From NCBI GenBank assembly GCA_051294375.1, contig CM119266.1, positions 3,846,420-3,910,419 on the forward strand: a stretch of 64,000 nt of DNA, in the 5' to 3' direction. This DNA comes from Paraspadella gotoi (Eukaryota; Chaetognatha). The position numbers and the translations under genes are program-made. Position 1 is the stretch's first letter. Each line of letters starts with the position of its first letter. The notes beneath the pieces were generated by a model that saw only the letters and a program-made list of their open reading frames with translations, was not told where the DNA came from and made no database searches. Shown piece after piece: positions 49,170 through 61,133 of the stretch.

Positions 49170-51749
49170 GGGCGTCGACCTTGGAGAGAGAAAGAAAGAG
49201 AGAGAGAGGGCTCTTTTTTTCCAAAGCGCCCCAATTCCGTTTCCTTATCTATAAATTTTAATTAAATTTTTTAAATATCTATCTCTATTCTGTTACCAAA
49301 CTTTTAACTCTAATCCCTAACACTATCTTATTTATTCTAACTTTAAACCTTAAACTTAAACCCTCAACCTTATTTTTAACTCTAATCCCGAACCTAAATT
49401 AACCTAATCCTCAACCTTAATTCCTAAAGTAATCTATAACCTAATACTCAACCTTAATTCTTAAAGTAATCTATAACCTAATACTCAACCTTCACCTATA
49501 ATTAATCTTTAAAATCATAATCTAACTTAATTTCCAATTAAAGGCGAAATTGGGCGCTTTGCGAAAATGAGGCGTCGACCTCTAAATTTTAAAGAAAAAG
49601 AATTTTGCTGAAATAAAAATTAATGAGAAAAGAAATTTATCTTTTGACGTCGAAGCGAAAGGAAATTTTCTAAATGTGGTTGTCGCTAAGAACATTTCCA
49701 AAGATTTGAGGTAATCAAGGGGCACATGAGAATATTTCAGGAAAGAAAAGGACTTATATGTAAATCTCTGGAAATTTGATAAAGACATGTATGGAGATGG
49801 AAAAGGTCATTTTAAGAGCATTTCAGATCAGGGCATTGTATGCATTGTATGGCATGGAAGGATATATAATAGCGACATTTGATGACATGTAAGGTATGCT
49901 AGGACATTTCAAGACATTTTAGGACATTTCAGGTCACGTTAACATTTAATAATTATATTCTTTAATTATTATCTTTAAAAACGTTTATTATAGACATTAA
50001 ACCATAAATTCAAGATGGCCGACGCTTCATCAACGTTTAAATCTCGTTTCTACTTCCATTCTTTGTTACGTCACCGCGTAAATAAAACGCGTTACGCGCC
50101 CGGGAACGACGGATGACATCTCACGGGAATAAAATAAAATATCTATAAATAATGAATAAAATACATTTGTTTCGTTGAAACGAGAAAATAAAATTAAATA
50201 AAAAAGTTGATGTCGTTAAAAAAAATAATGAATTGGATTGAATTCATATTCATTTCCGCTTCCGATTTCATCACTGACAGATGACAGTTTTTATTTTTTA
50301 TCACTGACAGATGACAGTTTGTTTTTTTTATCACTGACAGATGACAGTTTGTATTTTTTATCACAGTCAGATTATGTCAGGAAAATCGTCGTAGAAAGTG
50401 TTTTTTGTTTTAATAAAATATATTTGGCTTTTGCATCGTTCGAATCGAAGTTCCGATCAAGATTCCTTTATATGTCACTTCAATTTTAAATTTCCTATCG
50501 ATCGGAACCAAATTTATTTAAAAATTCTCAATAGTTTAGAAACGATGCTCATCCCCAAAAATATATTAAAAAAAGGTAGCTCATATTTATAACAATTCTA
50601 AGGACTCGTGTTCGCGCCCTAATTTTAATGACGAATTTTTTAATTGCGACCCCATTACAACTTAAATACTGAATCGAGTTAATTTTTTCAGTTTAAAAAT
50701 TAGTTTAGATGGGATTAAGTTTTTTTGTGAGAGAATAAGGGTAGATATCAAGTTTGAAATTATTTTCAGGGAAAAGAAATAGTGAGCCCTTAATAAATAA
50801 AAGGAATAAATCAATAAATTAAATCAATAAAGTGACGATAGGAGAACATTTGCTTAATAACACGTTAAATCACATCTTAATTACGCAGCGTTACTCTTTA
50901 AAAAGTCGGTCAAAAGAAGGACAGAAGCTGTGATTATAAATCGATAAAAGGATCACGAATTTCACAATCGTCTCACGTGACATTCACCGTCCCTTTTTTC
51001 TCTTCTTCATCTCACGCCCACGCATTTTTTTATTTCCCTTTTTAATGATAGATATTTATTGATGAGAGTTCACCTTTGTCATACATCGTTTGATATTTGA
51101 CAGTGTCTAGTGACGTAATAACAAAGCTCAACAAAAAAGAGTGTTCTGTACATTACATCCGTATTGGTACTGGATAAAATTTCAGAACCCAATGGTCCCG
51201 GGTTTTTAGCCCTGGACCGAACAGTCCATGCAAAAAGAGTGACGGGCCGGTTAAACCACCGCGAGCAAGCGAAGTTTCGCAAAGGAAGGCAACTGACGGA
51301 AAAATCTTCCAGACCCACTGGGCACACGAAGTGTGGGGGCTATTCATACCCTCAGAAAGGCACGGCGACCCTCTCTCCTATCGGTCACTTCCAAGATCCC
51401 TTTGTGACAATTTGTTATTTGTCTTTTTTATAAACTAAAAATCGACATTGATTATACTCTTGACGAATGATATGATATTCAAAATAAGGATAGTTGAAGT
51501 GAAGTGATAGTGAAATGATTGTCAATGATTATTAATCAAATCTTAAATAAAAAACATAAAATCCATCAAACGTTTACCAACCAGCTTGTAGGCCGCCTAC
51601 AAATTAAATAGTACCTGGCGCCTAACCAGCCTGGACTATAAGAGCTTAGTAGTGTGGACGACGGAAAATATCACAGGGACTGCTAATTTTCCAACGGTCA
51701 GAGATTCTTTCATAAATATTTCGTCTCTTTGTTCAATCCCGTGTTACAG
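47582..51749 (+). other. Intron(s) between reelin-like and EGF-LamG exons
   Basis: A possible acceptor (CCTTCCAG) at about 48057 is followed by a short frame (DYGPRSRGSVHL) that runs into (CT)n, which is too weak to call. Other content: (TC)n (48100-48190), (GA)n (49139-49170), a 37-bp repeat CAACCTTAATTC(C/T)TAAAGTA (49400-49490) and a 31-32 bp repeat with CACTGACAGATGACAGTTT (50270-50360). The rest is AT-rich. Confidence 0.5.
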
Positions 51750-52629
51750 ATCATCCTCTTGCCAAAATGGTGGCTCGTGCAACCGTCTCTCCAACCTCAA
51801 CTTCGAATGCGTGTGCCGTCGCGGCTTCACGGGCCTCTACTGCGAGAAACGTGTCACGGTCAAAGTGCCCGACGCCAAATTGGACATGCGTCGATTAGAA
51901 CGAACGGGAGTCGTCGCTTCGTATCGAGTTCCTTTCGACACGATCCGAAGAGGAAAGATCGTGGGAGATAAAGTGTCCGTGTCTCTCAAGTCCGGATCTC
52001 GGCCCGACCTGGTGCCCGGCAAATCGGGCAAAGCCCTTCGAGTCAACGGCGTCACCGAATACGCCTTCATGGAAGATTTTCCCGCCATCTGGAACGACTT
52101 TGTTGAAACTGGAGTCAACGGATTCGATATTTCATTTTTCGCTCAAATGAACGAAGCTGCTGAAGGATCTTATCTGCTGTCGACCTGCGGCGGCGGAGGC
52201 GGCGGCGGCAGCTCCGGCTGCGCTGGCATAGATATTTACATCCGGGGAGATTTGATGCATCTGGAATTCTCTACAACAAAAACTCGTTACTCTACGAGTT
52301 TCGATCTGCCATCTCTCGGTCGATTTCATTTCTACGAAATCTCCTTTCACAAAGACTCTGGTCTTTCGGTCTACATCGACAACGTGCCGGTGCCGATCTC
52401 GGTCTCCCCAGTCCCGGCGCACGAAACAACAGCCGTGATTCGTCAGCTGGTCTTCGGTCGCGCCGCTAATGGACCCACGCCGCTAAATGACGCCGGCGTC
52501 ATTTTTGACGAGATGACGATTCACGGAGCGTCGAGAGAGATTTTGGTTGAGGCTGGCTTGATCACTCGAGATGTGGCAGCGAAAATCAGGGAACATAATG
52601 TGGCATTCATCGAGATCGACGATCCTATG
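51750..52629 (+). CDS. EGF plus LamG-like exon
   Basis: A single 880-nt open exon, after acceptor CCCGTGTTACAG and before donor CCTATG|GTAAGT (phase 0 end). It encodes an EGF module (SSSCQNGGSC, ECVCRRGFTGLYCEK), then a LamG/concanavalin-like jelly roll of about 250 residues: GKALRVNGVTEYAF, NGFDISFFAQMN, LGRFHFYEISFHKDSGLSVY, RQLVFGRA and AGVIFDEMTI. A run of seven Gly, partly GGC-coded, sits in the middle. If translation continued from an ATG at 51652, the first EGF Cys would be supplied in frame, so the acceptor is not certain. The last codons IEIDDPM become the minisatellite unit that follows. Confidence 0.85.
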
Positions 52630-54175
52630 GTAAGTTGATGNNNNNNNNNNNNNNNNNNNNNNNNNGCATTTGACGGCATTCATCGAGATCGATGATCCTA
52701 TGGTAAGTTGATGGCATTGATGGCATTCATCGAGATCGACGATCCTATGGTAAGTGATGGCATTTGACGGCATTCATCGAGATCGATGATCCTATGGTAA
52801 GTTGATGGCATTTGATGGCATTTATCGAGATTCGATCGATCCTATGGTAAGTCGATGGCATTGATGGCATTTATCGAGATCGAGATCCTATGGTAAGTTG
52901 GATGGCATTTTGATGGCATTTATCGAGATTGATCGATCCTATGGTAAGTGATGGCATTTGATGGCATTATCGAGATCGAGATCCTATGGTAAGTTGATGC
53001 ATTTGATGCATTATCAGATGATGACCTATGGTAAGTTGATGCATTGATGGCATTTATCGAGATTGATGATCCTATGGTAAGTTGATGGCATTTGATGGCA
53101 TTTATCGAGATCGACGATCCTATGGTAAGTTGATGGCATTTGATGGCATTTATCGAGATCGACGATCCTATGGTAAGTTGATGGCATTTGATGGCATTTA
53201 TCGAGATCGACAATCCTATGGTAAGTCGATGCGATTTGATGGCATTTATCGAGATCGACGATCCTATGGTAAGTTGATGGCATTTGATGGCATTTATCAG
53301 ATCGACGATCCTATGGTAAGTGATGGCATTTGATGGCATTTATCGAGATCGATGATCTATGGTAGGTGATGGCATTTGAAGGCATTTATCGAGATCACGA
53401 TCCTATGATATGGTTATAGCAATCGATGAGACCTATTAGTCGATGGCTTGATGGCTTATCGAGATCGACGATCCTAGTGTGATGGCATTGATGGATATCG
53501 GATCGCGATCCATGGTAGTTGATGGCATTTATCAGAATCAAGATCGACGATCCTATGGTATTGATGCAATTGATGGCATTTATCAGATCGAGGATCCTAT
53601 GGTGAGTTGATGGCATTTGATGGCATTTATCAAGATGACGATCCTATGGTGAGTTATGGACTTGATGGACTTGGAGTGAATGATGGTGAGAGAGGATGGA
53701 GTCGGTCAGGGGCCTTTCATTCATTCTTTTATTCTTTATTCTTTATTAATTCGTTTCTTTCACTAAATATTGGTGAGTTGATGGCATTTGATGGCATTTA
53801 TCAAATCGACGATCCTATGGTGATTGATGCATTTGATGGCATTTATCGAGATATGACGATCCTATGGTGAGTTGATGGACTTGGATGTACTTGGAGTGAT
53901 TGATGGTGAGAGAGGATGGAGTCGTCGGGGCCTTTTCATTCATTCTTTATTTTATATTCTTTATTATTCTTTCTTTCACTAATAATAATGGTGAGTTGAT
54001 GGCATTTGATGGCATTTATCAAGATCGACAATCCTATGGTGAGTTGATGGCATTTGATGGCATTTATCAAGATCGACAAGCCTATGGTGAGTTGATGGCA
54101 TTTGATGGCATTTATCGAGATAGACGATCCTATGGTGAGTTGATGGACTTGGATGGACTTGGAGTGAATTGATGG
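52600..54175. repeat. About 48-bp minisatellite carrying 5' splice sites
   Basis: Each unit has GGCATTTATCGAGATCGACG, then GATCCTATGGTAAGTTGATG. The first unit is the end of the LamG exon and its own donor. About 18 clear units reach 53400, with poorer ones to 53620. From 53650 the donor becomes GTGAGT, and units alternate with a longer block (GATGGTGAGAGAGGATGGAG, GGGGCCTTTTCATTCATTC, TTTCACTAAATAATTC). A 48-bp unit is a multiple of three, so both strands have 16-residue repeated frames. A 25-N gap is at 52641-52665. Confidence 0.95.
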
Positions 54176-54349
54176 TGAGAGAGGATGGAGTCGGTCAGGG
54201 GCCTTTTCATTCATTCTTTTATTCTTATATTCTTTATTAATTCGTTTCTTTCACTAAATAATTCATTTTTTTTAAATAAATAATTCCATCTTTCATTAAT
54301 TAATTCATTTGTCCTTTCTTACCCCTTCCCCCCTCTCCCCCCCGGCCAG

Positions 54350-54548
54350 GTCTCCGACGCCCCGCGATCGAATCCCGAGGCCTCGAGATCGAACTCGAGG
54401 CGCACCCTCTCCTCGTCGCCGGAAACCGGAATCGGGATCAAAGCTCTTCGTCTGGACGGGATGGAACAGTACGGTCGATTTAGGGTCGATCCCAATTCCT
54501 GTCTGGGGAACACTCTCTTCTGCGACAAGGGTTGTCCTGGACGATGAG
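54350..54548 (+). CDS. LamG-like domain 2, exon 1
   Basis: Acceptor CCCCGGCCAG, donor GATGAG|GTGAGA. The 5' half reads AIESRGLEIELEAHPLLVAG in one frame. The 3' half reads GIKALRLDGMEQYGRF, then SCLGNTLFCDKG in another, so at least one base is missing or extra near 54430. K-A-L-x-L-D-G and C-L-x-x-x-x-x-C-x-x-G are recurring motifs of the LamG domains of this gene. Confidence 0.7.
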
Positions 54549-54614
54549 GTGAGAGAGAGAGAGGGGAGAGAGAGAGAGAGAGAGTCTATAAATTCGTTTG
54601 GTATAAAATAAACT

Positions 54615-54760
54615 AGACTGTCATAGAGTCTTGATTTAAAGTTTTGCAGAGTTCTGCTTTGTCATTATCTTATAAAAGGCATTGAACCTCCATGGCCTGT
54701 CCAAAATCATGGGCAAGTTATCTTATTTGATAACTTGATCATTTTTATATTAATTATACA
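54615..54760 (+). repeat. Family-1 SINE-like copy in the LamG intron
   Basis: GTCATAGAGTCTTGATT, TGTCATTATCTTATAA, CATGGCCTGTCCAAAATCA and the AT-rich tail are recognisable, in the same strand as the gene. Confidence 0.7.
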
Positions 54761-54783
54761 TATTATAAAACATTTAAATTAAG

Positions 54784-54950
54784 GTTCGCTTCGACGAAAA
54801 ACGTCGGGACAATTTGGAACGAACCGTCGTCTCTGGTCCAGGATACAGAGTCTGGACAGAAGAGGGTCAGTTGTACGCGGCCGTCTCTAACGGACTCATA
54901 GATGGGAGACTAAGACCCCGTACAACGCGGGACTCTGGTATCGGATTGAG
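54784..54950 (+). CDS. LamG-like domain 2, exon 2
   Basis: Acceptor AAATTAAG, donor GAG|GTAAGG. The first part reads VRFDEKRRDNLERTVVSGPG and YRVWTEEGQLYAAVSNG. After about 54897 the sensible frame is one base on: THRWETKTPYNAGLWYRIE. The W-Y-R-I-E end is the central strand of a LamG fold. One missing base is inferred. Confidence 0.72.
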
Positions 54951-54954
54951 GTAA

Positions 54955-55091
<137 letters not shown>

Positions 55092-55604
55092 TGCATATTT
55101 GTATATGGATAATATATAATGTTAGTTTAAGTTTAAAAAAAAGAAATAAGATTTATTATAATTTCGTAATCCGTAAATATTTGTATAGACTTGTATAATG
55201 TATATTACACTTTAATTCTTTACGTTAGTTTGTTGTCGCGCTCACGTTATGTTTGTTTATTTATGTAAAATAAAAAAGTCGATATTCAAAGGTCCACCCA
55301 CGCATCTTCGATAATTACAGCGAAATCCGATAAATATCAAGCGCGCGCCTGAAAAAAAAAAATTAGAGAGACCATGAAAAAAATATTAATTTCTTAAAAA
55401 GAATCTTGACGATAATAATAATATTTAAATTATAAACAATATATAATAATAAATAAATGATGAATAAGTAAATGATAAATAATATATCGTAATCTTGACG
55501 ATATAAATAAGCTTTAAATGATAAATAAAGAAAAATAATAAATAAATAAATGATAAATAATATGTATATAAATATTTTACAATATTAAACTGCCCCCTCT
55601 CTAG

Positions 55605-55873
55605 ATCTCGTGGCACAAACGTGGCGGGCTCCGTCTCGCAATCGGCGATGACGACGTGGCCATAGACCTTGAACCCGAAGTGGACCCGGCTCAGAACCGC
55701 GCCCTGGTCTCAGGCGAACCTTCGTCTACATCGGGGCGTCTCCGACGACGAACTTCGAATGGCAGGTGCCATCAAACGCCCATTCTGCCGTCTCGATTCA
55801 GAATCTTCGGTTCAGCGAAGGATCGAGAGGAATTTTATTCGATACTAACTTCATTTCGCCCGACACGGTGACG
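55605..55873 (+). CDS. LamG-like domain 2, exon 3
   Basis: Acceptor CCCTCTCTAG, donor GACG|GTGAGT. It reads ISWHKRGGLRLAIGDDDVAI, then DLEPEVDPAQNRALVSGEPS. Near 55730 the frame changes to IGASPTTNFEWQVPSN, then AVSIQNLRFSEGSRGILFDT. The S-W-H-K-x-x-G-L-x-L start continues W-Y-R-I-E of the previous exon. A tRNA-derived element begins right after the donor. Confidence 0.72.
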
Positions 55874-56100
55874 GTGAGTCGTGTGGTTTAGTGGGTAGAA
55901 TGCTTGGCTTCTTGCCCACGAGATCAAGGGGTTCGATTCCTGTCCTTTGACCTTATTTTCGTACCGTATTGTCAAAATCGGTTACCAATTTTGTTAGTAT
56001 TATTACTTAATCTTATAAAACTTGTCCAAAATCAGGATAAAAGATGATTTTATATTTTTATATTTGTTGTATTTCATATATAATTTATGAAACTCTACTA
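55874..56100 (+). repeat. tRNA-derived SINE starting at the splice donor
   Basis: A-box GTGGTTTAGTGGGTAGAATG (about 55882-55901) and B-box GGGTTCGATTCC (about 55928-55939) are 35-40 bp apart, as in a tRNA head. The tail (TTGTCCAAAATCAGGATAAA and AT-rich end) is that of family 1, so this copy links the family to a tRNA. The anticodon stem does not fold well, so it is not a tRNA gene. Confidence 0.7.
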
Positions 56101-56307
56101 CATCATCACAGATGAAATGAAATGAAATTGAAATGAAATGAAATTGAAATGAAATGACATTATCTGTTCAAGGCCCGGAACTAATTACACTGTTGATAAT
56201 TTCACATATCAATGAGTTTTTAATAAAAAAAATGAATAAGAAACGATAATAAATGACAATTTCTCTTCAACAAAAACAACTAATGTTTAATTAATTTAAT
56301 CCCACAG

Positions 56308-56367
56308 GTTATGGGCGTTGATGTGGACGATGAGATTCGAGCGGCGGCGGCGGAGGGAAGCGGGAGT
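56308..56367 (+). CDS. Possible LamG-like exon end before a (GA)n tract
   Basis: After acceptor ATCCCACAG the frame reads VMGVDVDDEIRAAAAEGSGS, comparable to the A-G-V-I-x-R-D-V tail of the other LamG domains here. It then runs into (GA)n (56371-56451). The donor is unclear (GTAGGA before, or GTAAAC after the repeat), and if the later one is used the repeat would encode Arg-Glu. Confidence 0.4.
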
Positions 56368-56368
56368 A

Positions 56369-56456
<88 letters not shown>

Positions 56457-56718
56457 GCGGTAAACATCATAACAAAACCTTATCACAATTATTCCTCTTT
56501 CGCTTTGGGTTTTTTTTCTATTTATAAAAAAAATATTTATTGCGTTTTCCATCACGTTTATTCTCGTTTTTATTTCGATATCATAAAAGGTGGTTACATT
56601 GTCAGGTTTCTATTGAGTTATTTTCGTCCTGCCGAAGGTGATGACGTAAATAAAGATAATAATTTTGGTAATGATAATATTAATTATTAATTAACATTAT
56701 CCTATTCACATCTCTTAG

Positions 56719-59400
56719 ATTCATCAATGGTACCAACGGAGTTAAAGTCCTTCCTCACGGTGAAGCCAAAGTCTCACGCGGTGGCCACGACGGTGATAAG
56801 ATGCTCGATCTCACAGCCCCTCATTCTTACGCCACAATCGAATTTGCTCGCAAGATCGGCAAACCTTCTTGCTTCCAAGATCTGTCCATTTGCTCAATGG
56901 GTATCACTCTTCAATTTTGGCTCAAGGCTCAGAGTTGGGCTTCCAGCTGCTGCGTGGTTAGCAACGGAGCCGAAGTCAAGACTCGAGGTTATCCCAAATT
57001 CCCTGGACTTTCCTTTCGCCAGGCCAATGGCCGCCTGGTCCTAACTCTGGCCACGAGGAATCATTGGTGGGAATTGACGACCTCATTGCCATCTATCGAA
57101 CACTGGCATTTTTACGAGTTGACCTTTGACCCTAAATCTGGACTTGGTCTGTTCATAGATGGAACTCTTGTTGGCGAAGCGACAGAACCTCAACGTCGAG
57201 GATCTGACGCCAATGTATCCCCATTCTCTACCAGCCTTTCACTCGGCATCTGTCCTGCTCAATCCGGGCCGCCTTGCTTCGGCCGTCACGTCTATGACGA
57301 CCTCAAGATCTTCTACGCGTCACGTGACCGCCTCCAACGCGCGGGAGTCATCTTCCGCGATCTTCGCTACAACGTCAAGAAAAGCGTCTTTGATTTGGCG
57401 ACGATAAAGAAGACGATGAGTGACGAACCTGGAACAAACTCGATCTCACTGGACGAAGCGATGGTCACGATTCACGGAAGTCCAGAGGAAGTTTTATCCG
57501 AAGATGAAGAAAAGAAAGCATTGAGATTTGGTTACGAACACCAAAATGTCAACATCGCTCCCAAAAAGGGAAGCTGCTTGGAAGATGTCAACAAATGTGA
57601 CCATGGAATGACGATGAAAACCAAAGTTCGTTTTCATAACCTTGACAATTATTTTTATCTGATCGATTCTCCGAATTTAGCCGTGTTTTATCTGGACGGT
57701 TCGCTTAATTTTAAAGTGGACTCGCCCAATAGCTGGTCAGTCGATCTTGGATGGTACCGGTAGCCGTTTCTCCAGGAAAGTGGTACAAGCTTGCTTGCAG
57801 TTGGCATCACAACGAAGGTCTTTCGGTCTTCGTTGACGACAAGTTGGCCGGATTTCAAGAAGATCCAGACAAAGTGGAACATGGCGACGAAAGACATTGA
57901 TGTTAGCCAACCTGTAAGGGGAGACATTTATGTAGGAAGACCGCACAAGGCTCTTCCAGGTGGAAGGAGACACAGCATTGGCTCTTTCGATATGGAAAAC
58001 ATTGAATTCTCTGACACTAGTGTCTCTGTTGCTAAAGATATTGAATCCGTGAGTTCTGATACCATAGACAGTCGCAATTTTATTGTGGATACTTTATTTG
58101 CTGGCGACGCCATCCCCAACCCAGATGGAACCTTCGCCGTTTATGGTGGTCCTCTTTCGACTAAAGGTGTTGGATCAAGCAAAGCAATCCTTTTAGATGA
58201 TAACAAAAAGCAATATGTTGTTTCTTACTCCCCACCTGGATCCTGTTTGGGCGATTCTGATATTCGTCGTTGTTCCAATGGATTGACGACTTCTGCTTGG
58301 TTCATGCCTCGATTCCTTCGATCATCTCTGACCCCCTTCATGTTGATCGGTGGCAAGACATCAACTCGGCCAAACTTTCCATGTATTACCAAGATTCGAA
58401 ACTCCATGCGGTCGTCCGCACACCAACTGAAGAGTGGCATGCTGAAGGTCGAGCGCCTCTTCTAAACATGTGGCATTTTTTGAAGTCACGTGGCATCCGG
58501 TATTTGGATTAAGCGTCTTTGCTAACGACACAATCATTGCCCGCGCTGAATCTTCAACACCATTGCTCACAACGACTCCACAACAACAGCCTCCGTAAAT
58601 TCCGCCATTGTGATTGGCAAGTCTGAGCGATCTGGTAGATTGCCAATTTTCTCTGATACATTGATGGGAGATGTCAAGTTATCAGATGCTCGTCGCGAAT
58701 CGATGCTAAGAGCAGGTGTCATCAGTCGTGGTTTTGCTCCATTCATTATTCTTCGCGATCGCATTGACTTTTCCACTCTCTCTCCAAATGATGTTGGAAG
58801 CGTAATCCCCTGCGGAACATCTACCATGCGTAATCTCTGGCCCGGCCTGCCCAAGCTTGACCCTTCTAGCCCTGTCGGTGCCAAATTAAGTTTGAAGGTG
58901 ATACAGCTGGAAAATATTCAACGCCAGTGCGTTCAGCTAGACGAGGAATCAGCTACACTATCAAAGCTGAATTTCCAGAAACCACAAGAAACGCGACTTT
59001 CATTGAAAATGGTAATTTTAGACTCGGTTCGCTCAACGGGATCCTGGTCGGCACTTTTGCCAACAAGGGACGGGCATGGTCAGTCGTCTGCCCGTCTTTC
59101 AGCCCAATCAAATATACAATCTCTCTTTCTCTTGGCATCCAGTAGTTGGACTCACTTTGTGGCAAGGAGGCAAAATTCGTGAATTCTGACCGAACTCCGT
59201 CTTCGCGTAAAGATTCCTCATCCAGCTGGCGAGGATAGCAACATTGGTAATGACTTAGTCGTCGGTCGAGGACTCAACCGCGGATCAGGAGCTCCGGCAT
59301 TCTCGAAGATCAATGTTGTCAGCATCGATGTGACTAACTCAACAGTAGAAAACATTCGAGAGCAAGAAGGTAAATCTGCAATAAGAACCACGTATCCAAC
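56719..59400 (+). CDS. Intron-free block with about four LamG-like domains, frame-broken
   Basis: The acceptor CATCTCTTAG is followed by an unbroken 345-codon stretch: SCFQDLSICSMGITLQFWLK, then HWHFYELTFDPKSGLGLFID and AGVIFRDL make LamG 1. LamG 2 starts at SCLEDVNKCDHGMTMKTKV and needs frame changes near 57760 and 57890. LamG 3 has SCLGDSDIRRCSNGLTTSAW and FFEVTWHPVFGLSVFANDT, with shifts near 58300, 58480 and 58600. LamG 4 has YNLSFSWHPVVGLTLWQGGK and NDLVVGRGLNRGSGAPAFSK, with shifts near 58910, 59100 and 59170. The C-x(6-7)-C-x-x-G motif repeats in each of the first three. No GT-AG pairs explain the shifts. Base errors or decay are both possible. Confidence 0.78.
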
Positions 59401-59404
59401 ACGA

Positions 59405-59870
59405 CGTAGAATTCATGTCCAACTCCATCGACCATCGGTCTTCCTACAACCTACCGACCGACCACTCCAATAACGACCACACCACAACCTCCATACCCTG
59501 GAGCCACAACGGGACTTCCAGTTCGCCTTGTGGGCGGGAAGACTCCCTTCGAAGGCGCGTCGAGGTTTACTACAAGGACGAATGGGGATCAGTTTGCGAT
59601 GATAACTTTGGCGATGTCATTGGCGAAGTCGTCTGTCAAAAACTTGGCTATGGTCCTCTGGAACAGACTTATGGCAGCGACGACAACCGATGGTCAATCA
59701 AGGCAATCGATCTCTTCGGTCGTGGTACTGGACCCATCGCTATTGACACAATTACTTCACTTGTCTCGGCGGAGAAACTGAACTCTCTGATTGCATCTGG
59801 GATCAAAATAAAGAGAATGATTGCAGCCACGACGAAGATGCGGGAATCAGATGCCGACGTCCGGATGGCG
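59405..59870 (+). CDS. Thr/Pro linker and second SRCR domain (same exon)
   Basis: A Thr/Pro-rich linker (59440-59505, frame shifting) leads to VRLVGGKTPFEG, RVEVYYKDEWGSVCDDNFGD, VVCQKLGYGPLEQTYGSDD, IDLFGRGTGPIAIDTI, GGETELSDCIWDQN and CSHDEDAGIRC: a full SRCR domain uninterrupted by introns, unlike the first one. Frame changes are needed near 59550 and 59760. Confidence 0.85.
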
Positions 59871-60541
59871 ATGATTGCGCCTCTCGTCCTTGCTTCAATG
59901 GCGGCACCTGTACTGACGAGCCTTGGGACTACACCTGCGCCTGCAAGCCCGGCTACACTGGCAAGAATTGCGAGATCGATGTGGACGAGTGTTACTCCGA
60001 TCCTTGTCGCAATAACGCTGAATGCCTCGATGAAATCAATGGATACCGTTGCATTTGTAATCCTGGTTACGCCGGCGTCAACTGCGAGACGGATCTCAAT
60101 GAATGCGCATCCAAGCTTGCCTCAATGGTGGATCTTGCACAGACAAACCAAACAATTACGTTTGCTCTTGCATCGTTGGATTCGCTGGACAAAATTGTCA
60201 GATCAACATCGATGACTGCAGATCGGCACCATGCCTCAACAACGCGCAATGCGTCGATGGAATCAACAGTTACTCTTGCATCTGTCCACGTGGGTTCGTT
60301 GGTCGAAGGTCGAGATCAACGTGGACGAATGCGCGCCTGGACCTTGCGCGCATGGACGGTGCGTGATCAGGTGGCTGGTTACAGGTGCATTTGCGACGAA
60401 GATTGGGACGGACCGAATTGCAACATCAATAAGAACGAGTGCGGATCGGATCCTTGTCGCAATGGAGCCCCATGTGTGGATGGCATCAATGAATACACTT
60501 GCCAATGTCTGCGGGCTACACTGGAAAGGATTGTGAGATTG
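59871..60541 (+). CDS. Six tandem EGF modules (same exon)
   Basis: The modules start near 59877, 59977, 60091, 60206, 60318 and 60421. Examples: CASRPCFNGGTC, DVDECYSDPCRNNAECLDEI, NIDDCRSAPCLNNAQCVDGI, NVDECAPGPC and NKNECGSDPCRNGAPC. Four have the D/N-x-D/N-E/D-C lead and C-x-D/N-x-x-x-x-Y/F pattern of calcium-binding EGF. Single-base shifts occur near 60115, 60310, 60365 and 60512. The exon ends in phase 1 at ATTG|GTGAGA, matching the next exon. Confidence 0.87.
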
Positions 60542-60742
60542 GTGAGAAAGATTGAGAAAAGATAGGGAGAGAGGAGAAGAGAGTGTGATGGAATCATGGC
60601 ATAACGTTTTCAAAAAAATCAATTATTCTTAATAAAAAGTAAAACAATAAAACAGAAAACGAAAAATGTTTAATTTTGGATTTTGTCGAAAATAAAAGAG
60701 ACTTTAGATATAAATAAATATTTTTTATATTTTTAATTTCAG

Positions 60743-60845
60743 ACATAAACGAATGTTTTTCGTCGCCTTGCCAAAACGGAGGGACTTGTTCCGATCACCC
60801 TAATTACTTTACCTGCAAATGTCAACCAGGATACACGGGCGAAAA
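60743..60845 (+). CDS. Calcium-binding EGF exon
   Basis: Acceptor TTTAATTTCAG, phase 1; ends phase 2 at GAAAA|GTGAGT. It reads [20 protein letters not shown] and [14 protein letters not shown]. The sixth Cys is supplied by the first full codon of the next exon (TGC at 61135), an unusual position for an EGF intron. Confidence 0.9.
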
Positions 60846-61133
60846 GTGAGTTATTAAAATTAGTTTTAATTTAAATATCTTGATAAAAAACTTCGGTTTT
60901 TAATCAAAACCTTTGGTTGTAATCTACCGTGAACCGATTATATTATTTTATCATATTGTGACTCGATTTTACTAAAGCTAATAATCAGTTTCGTTCTTTA
61001 TTTCATTTTTCTTTCTTCTTTTATTTTGTCTTTCTATGTTTCTTTCTTTCTTTTCTTCTTTCTTTTCTTTCTTTTCTTTTTCTCCCTTCTCTCTCTTTCT
61101 CTTCCCTCTTTTCCCGCCATTTTTGATTGACAG

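Noticed and set aside
53026-53339. 16-residue tandem peptide frames on both strands of the 48-bp array
   Set aside because: They are not called as independent genes. They follow from the unit being 48 bp, and they matter only if a downstream donor of the array is used in splicing.
55882-55950. Possible genuine tRNA gene
   Set aside because: A and B boxes are good, but the anticodon and T stems do not pair well, no Pol III terminator follows directly, and the tail matches a repeat family.
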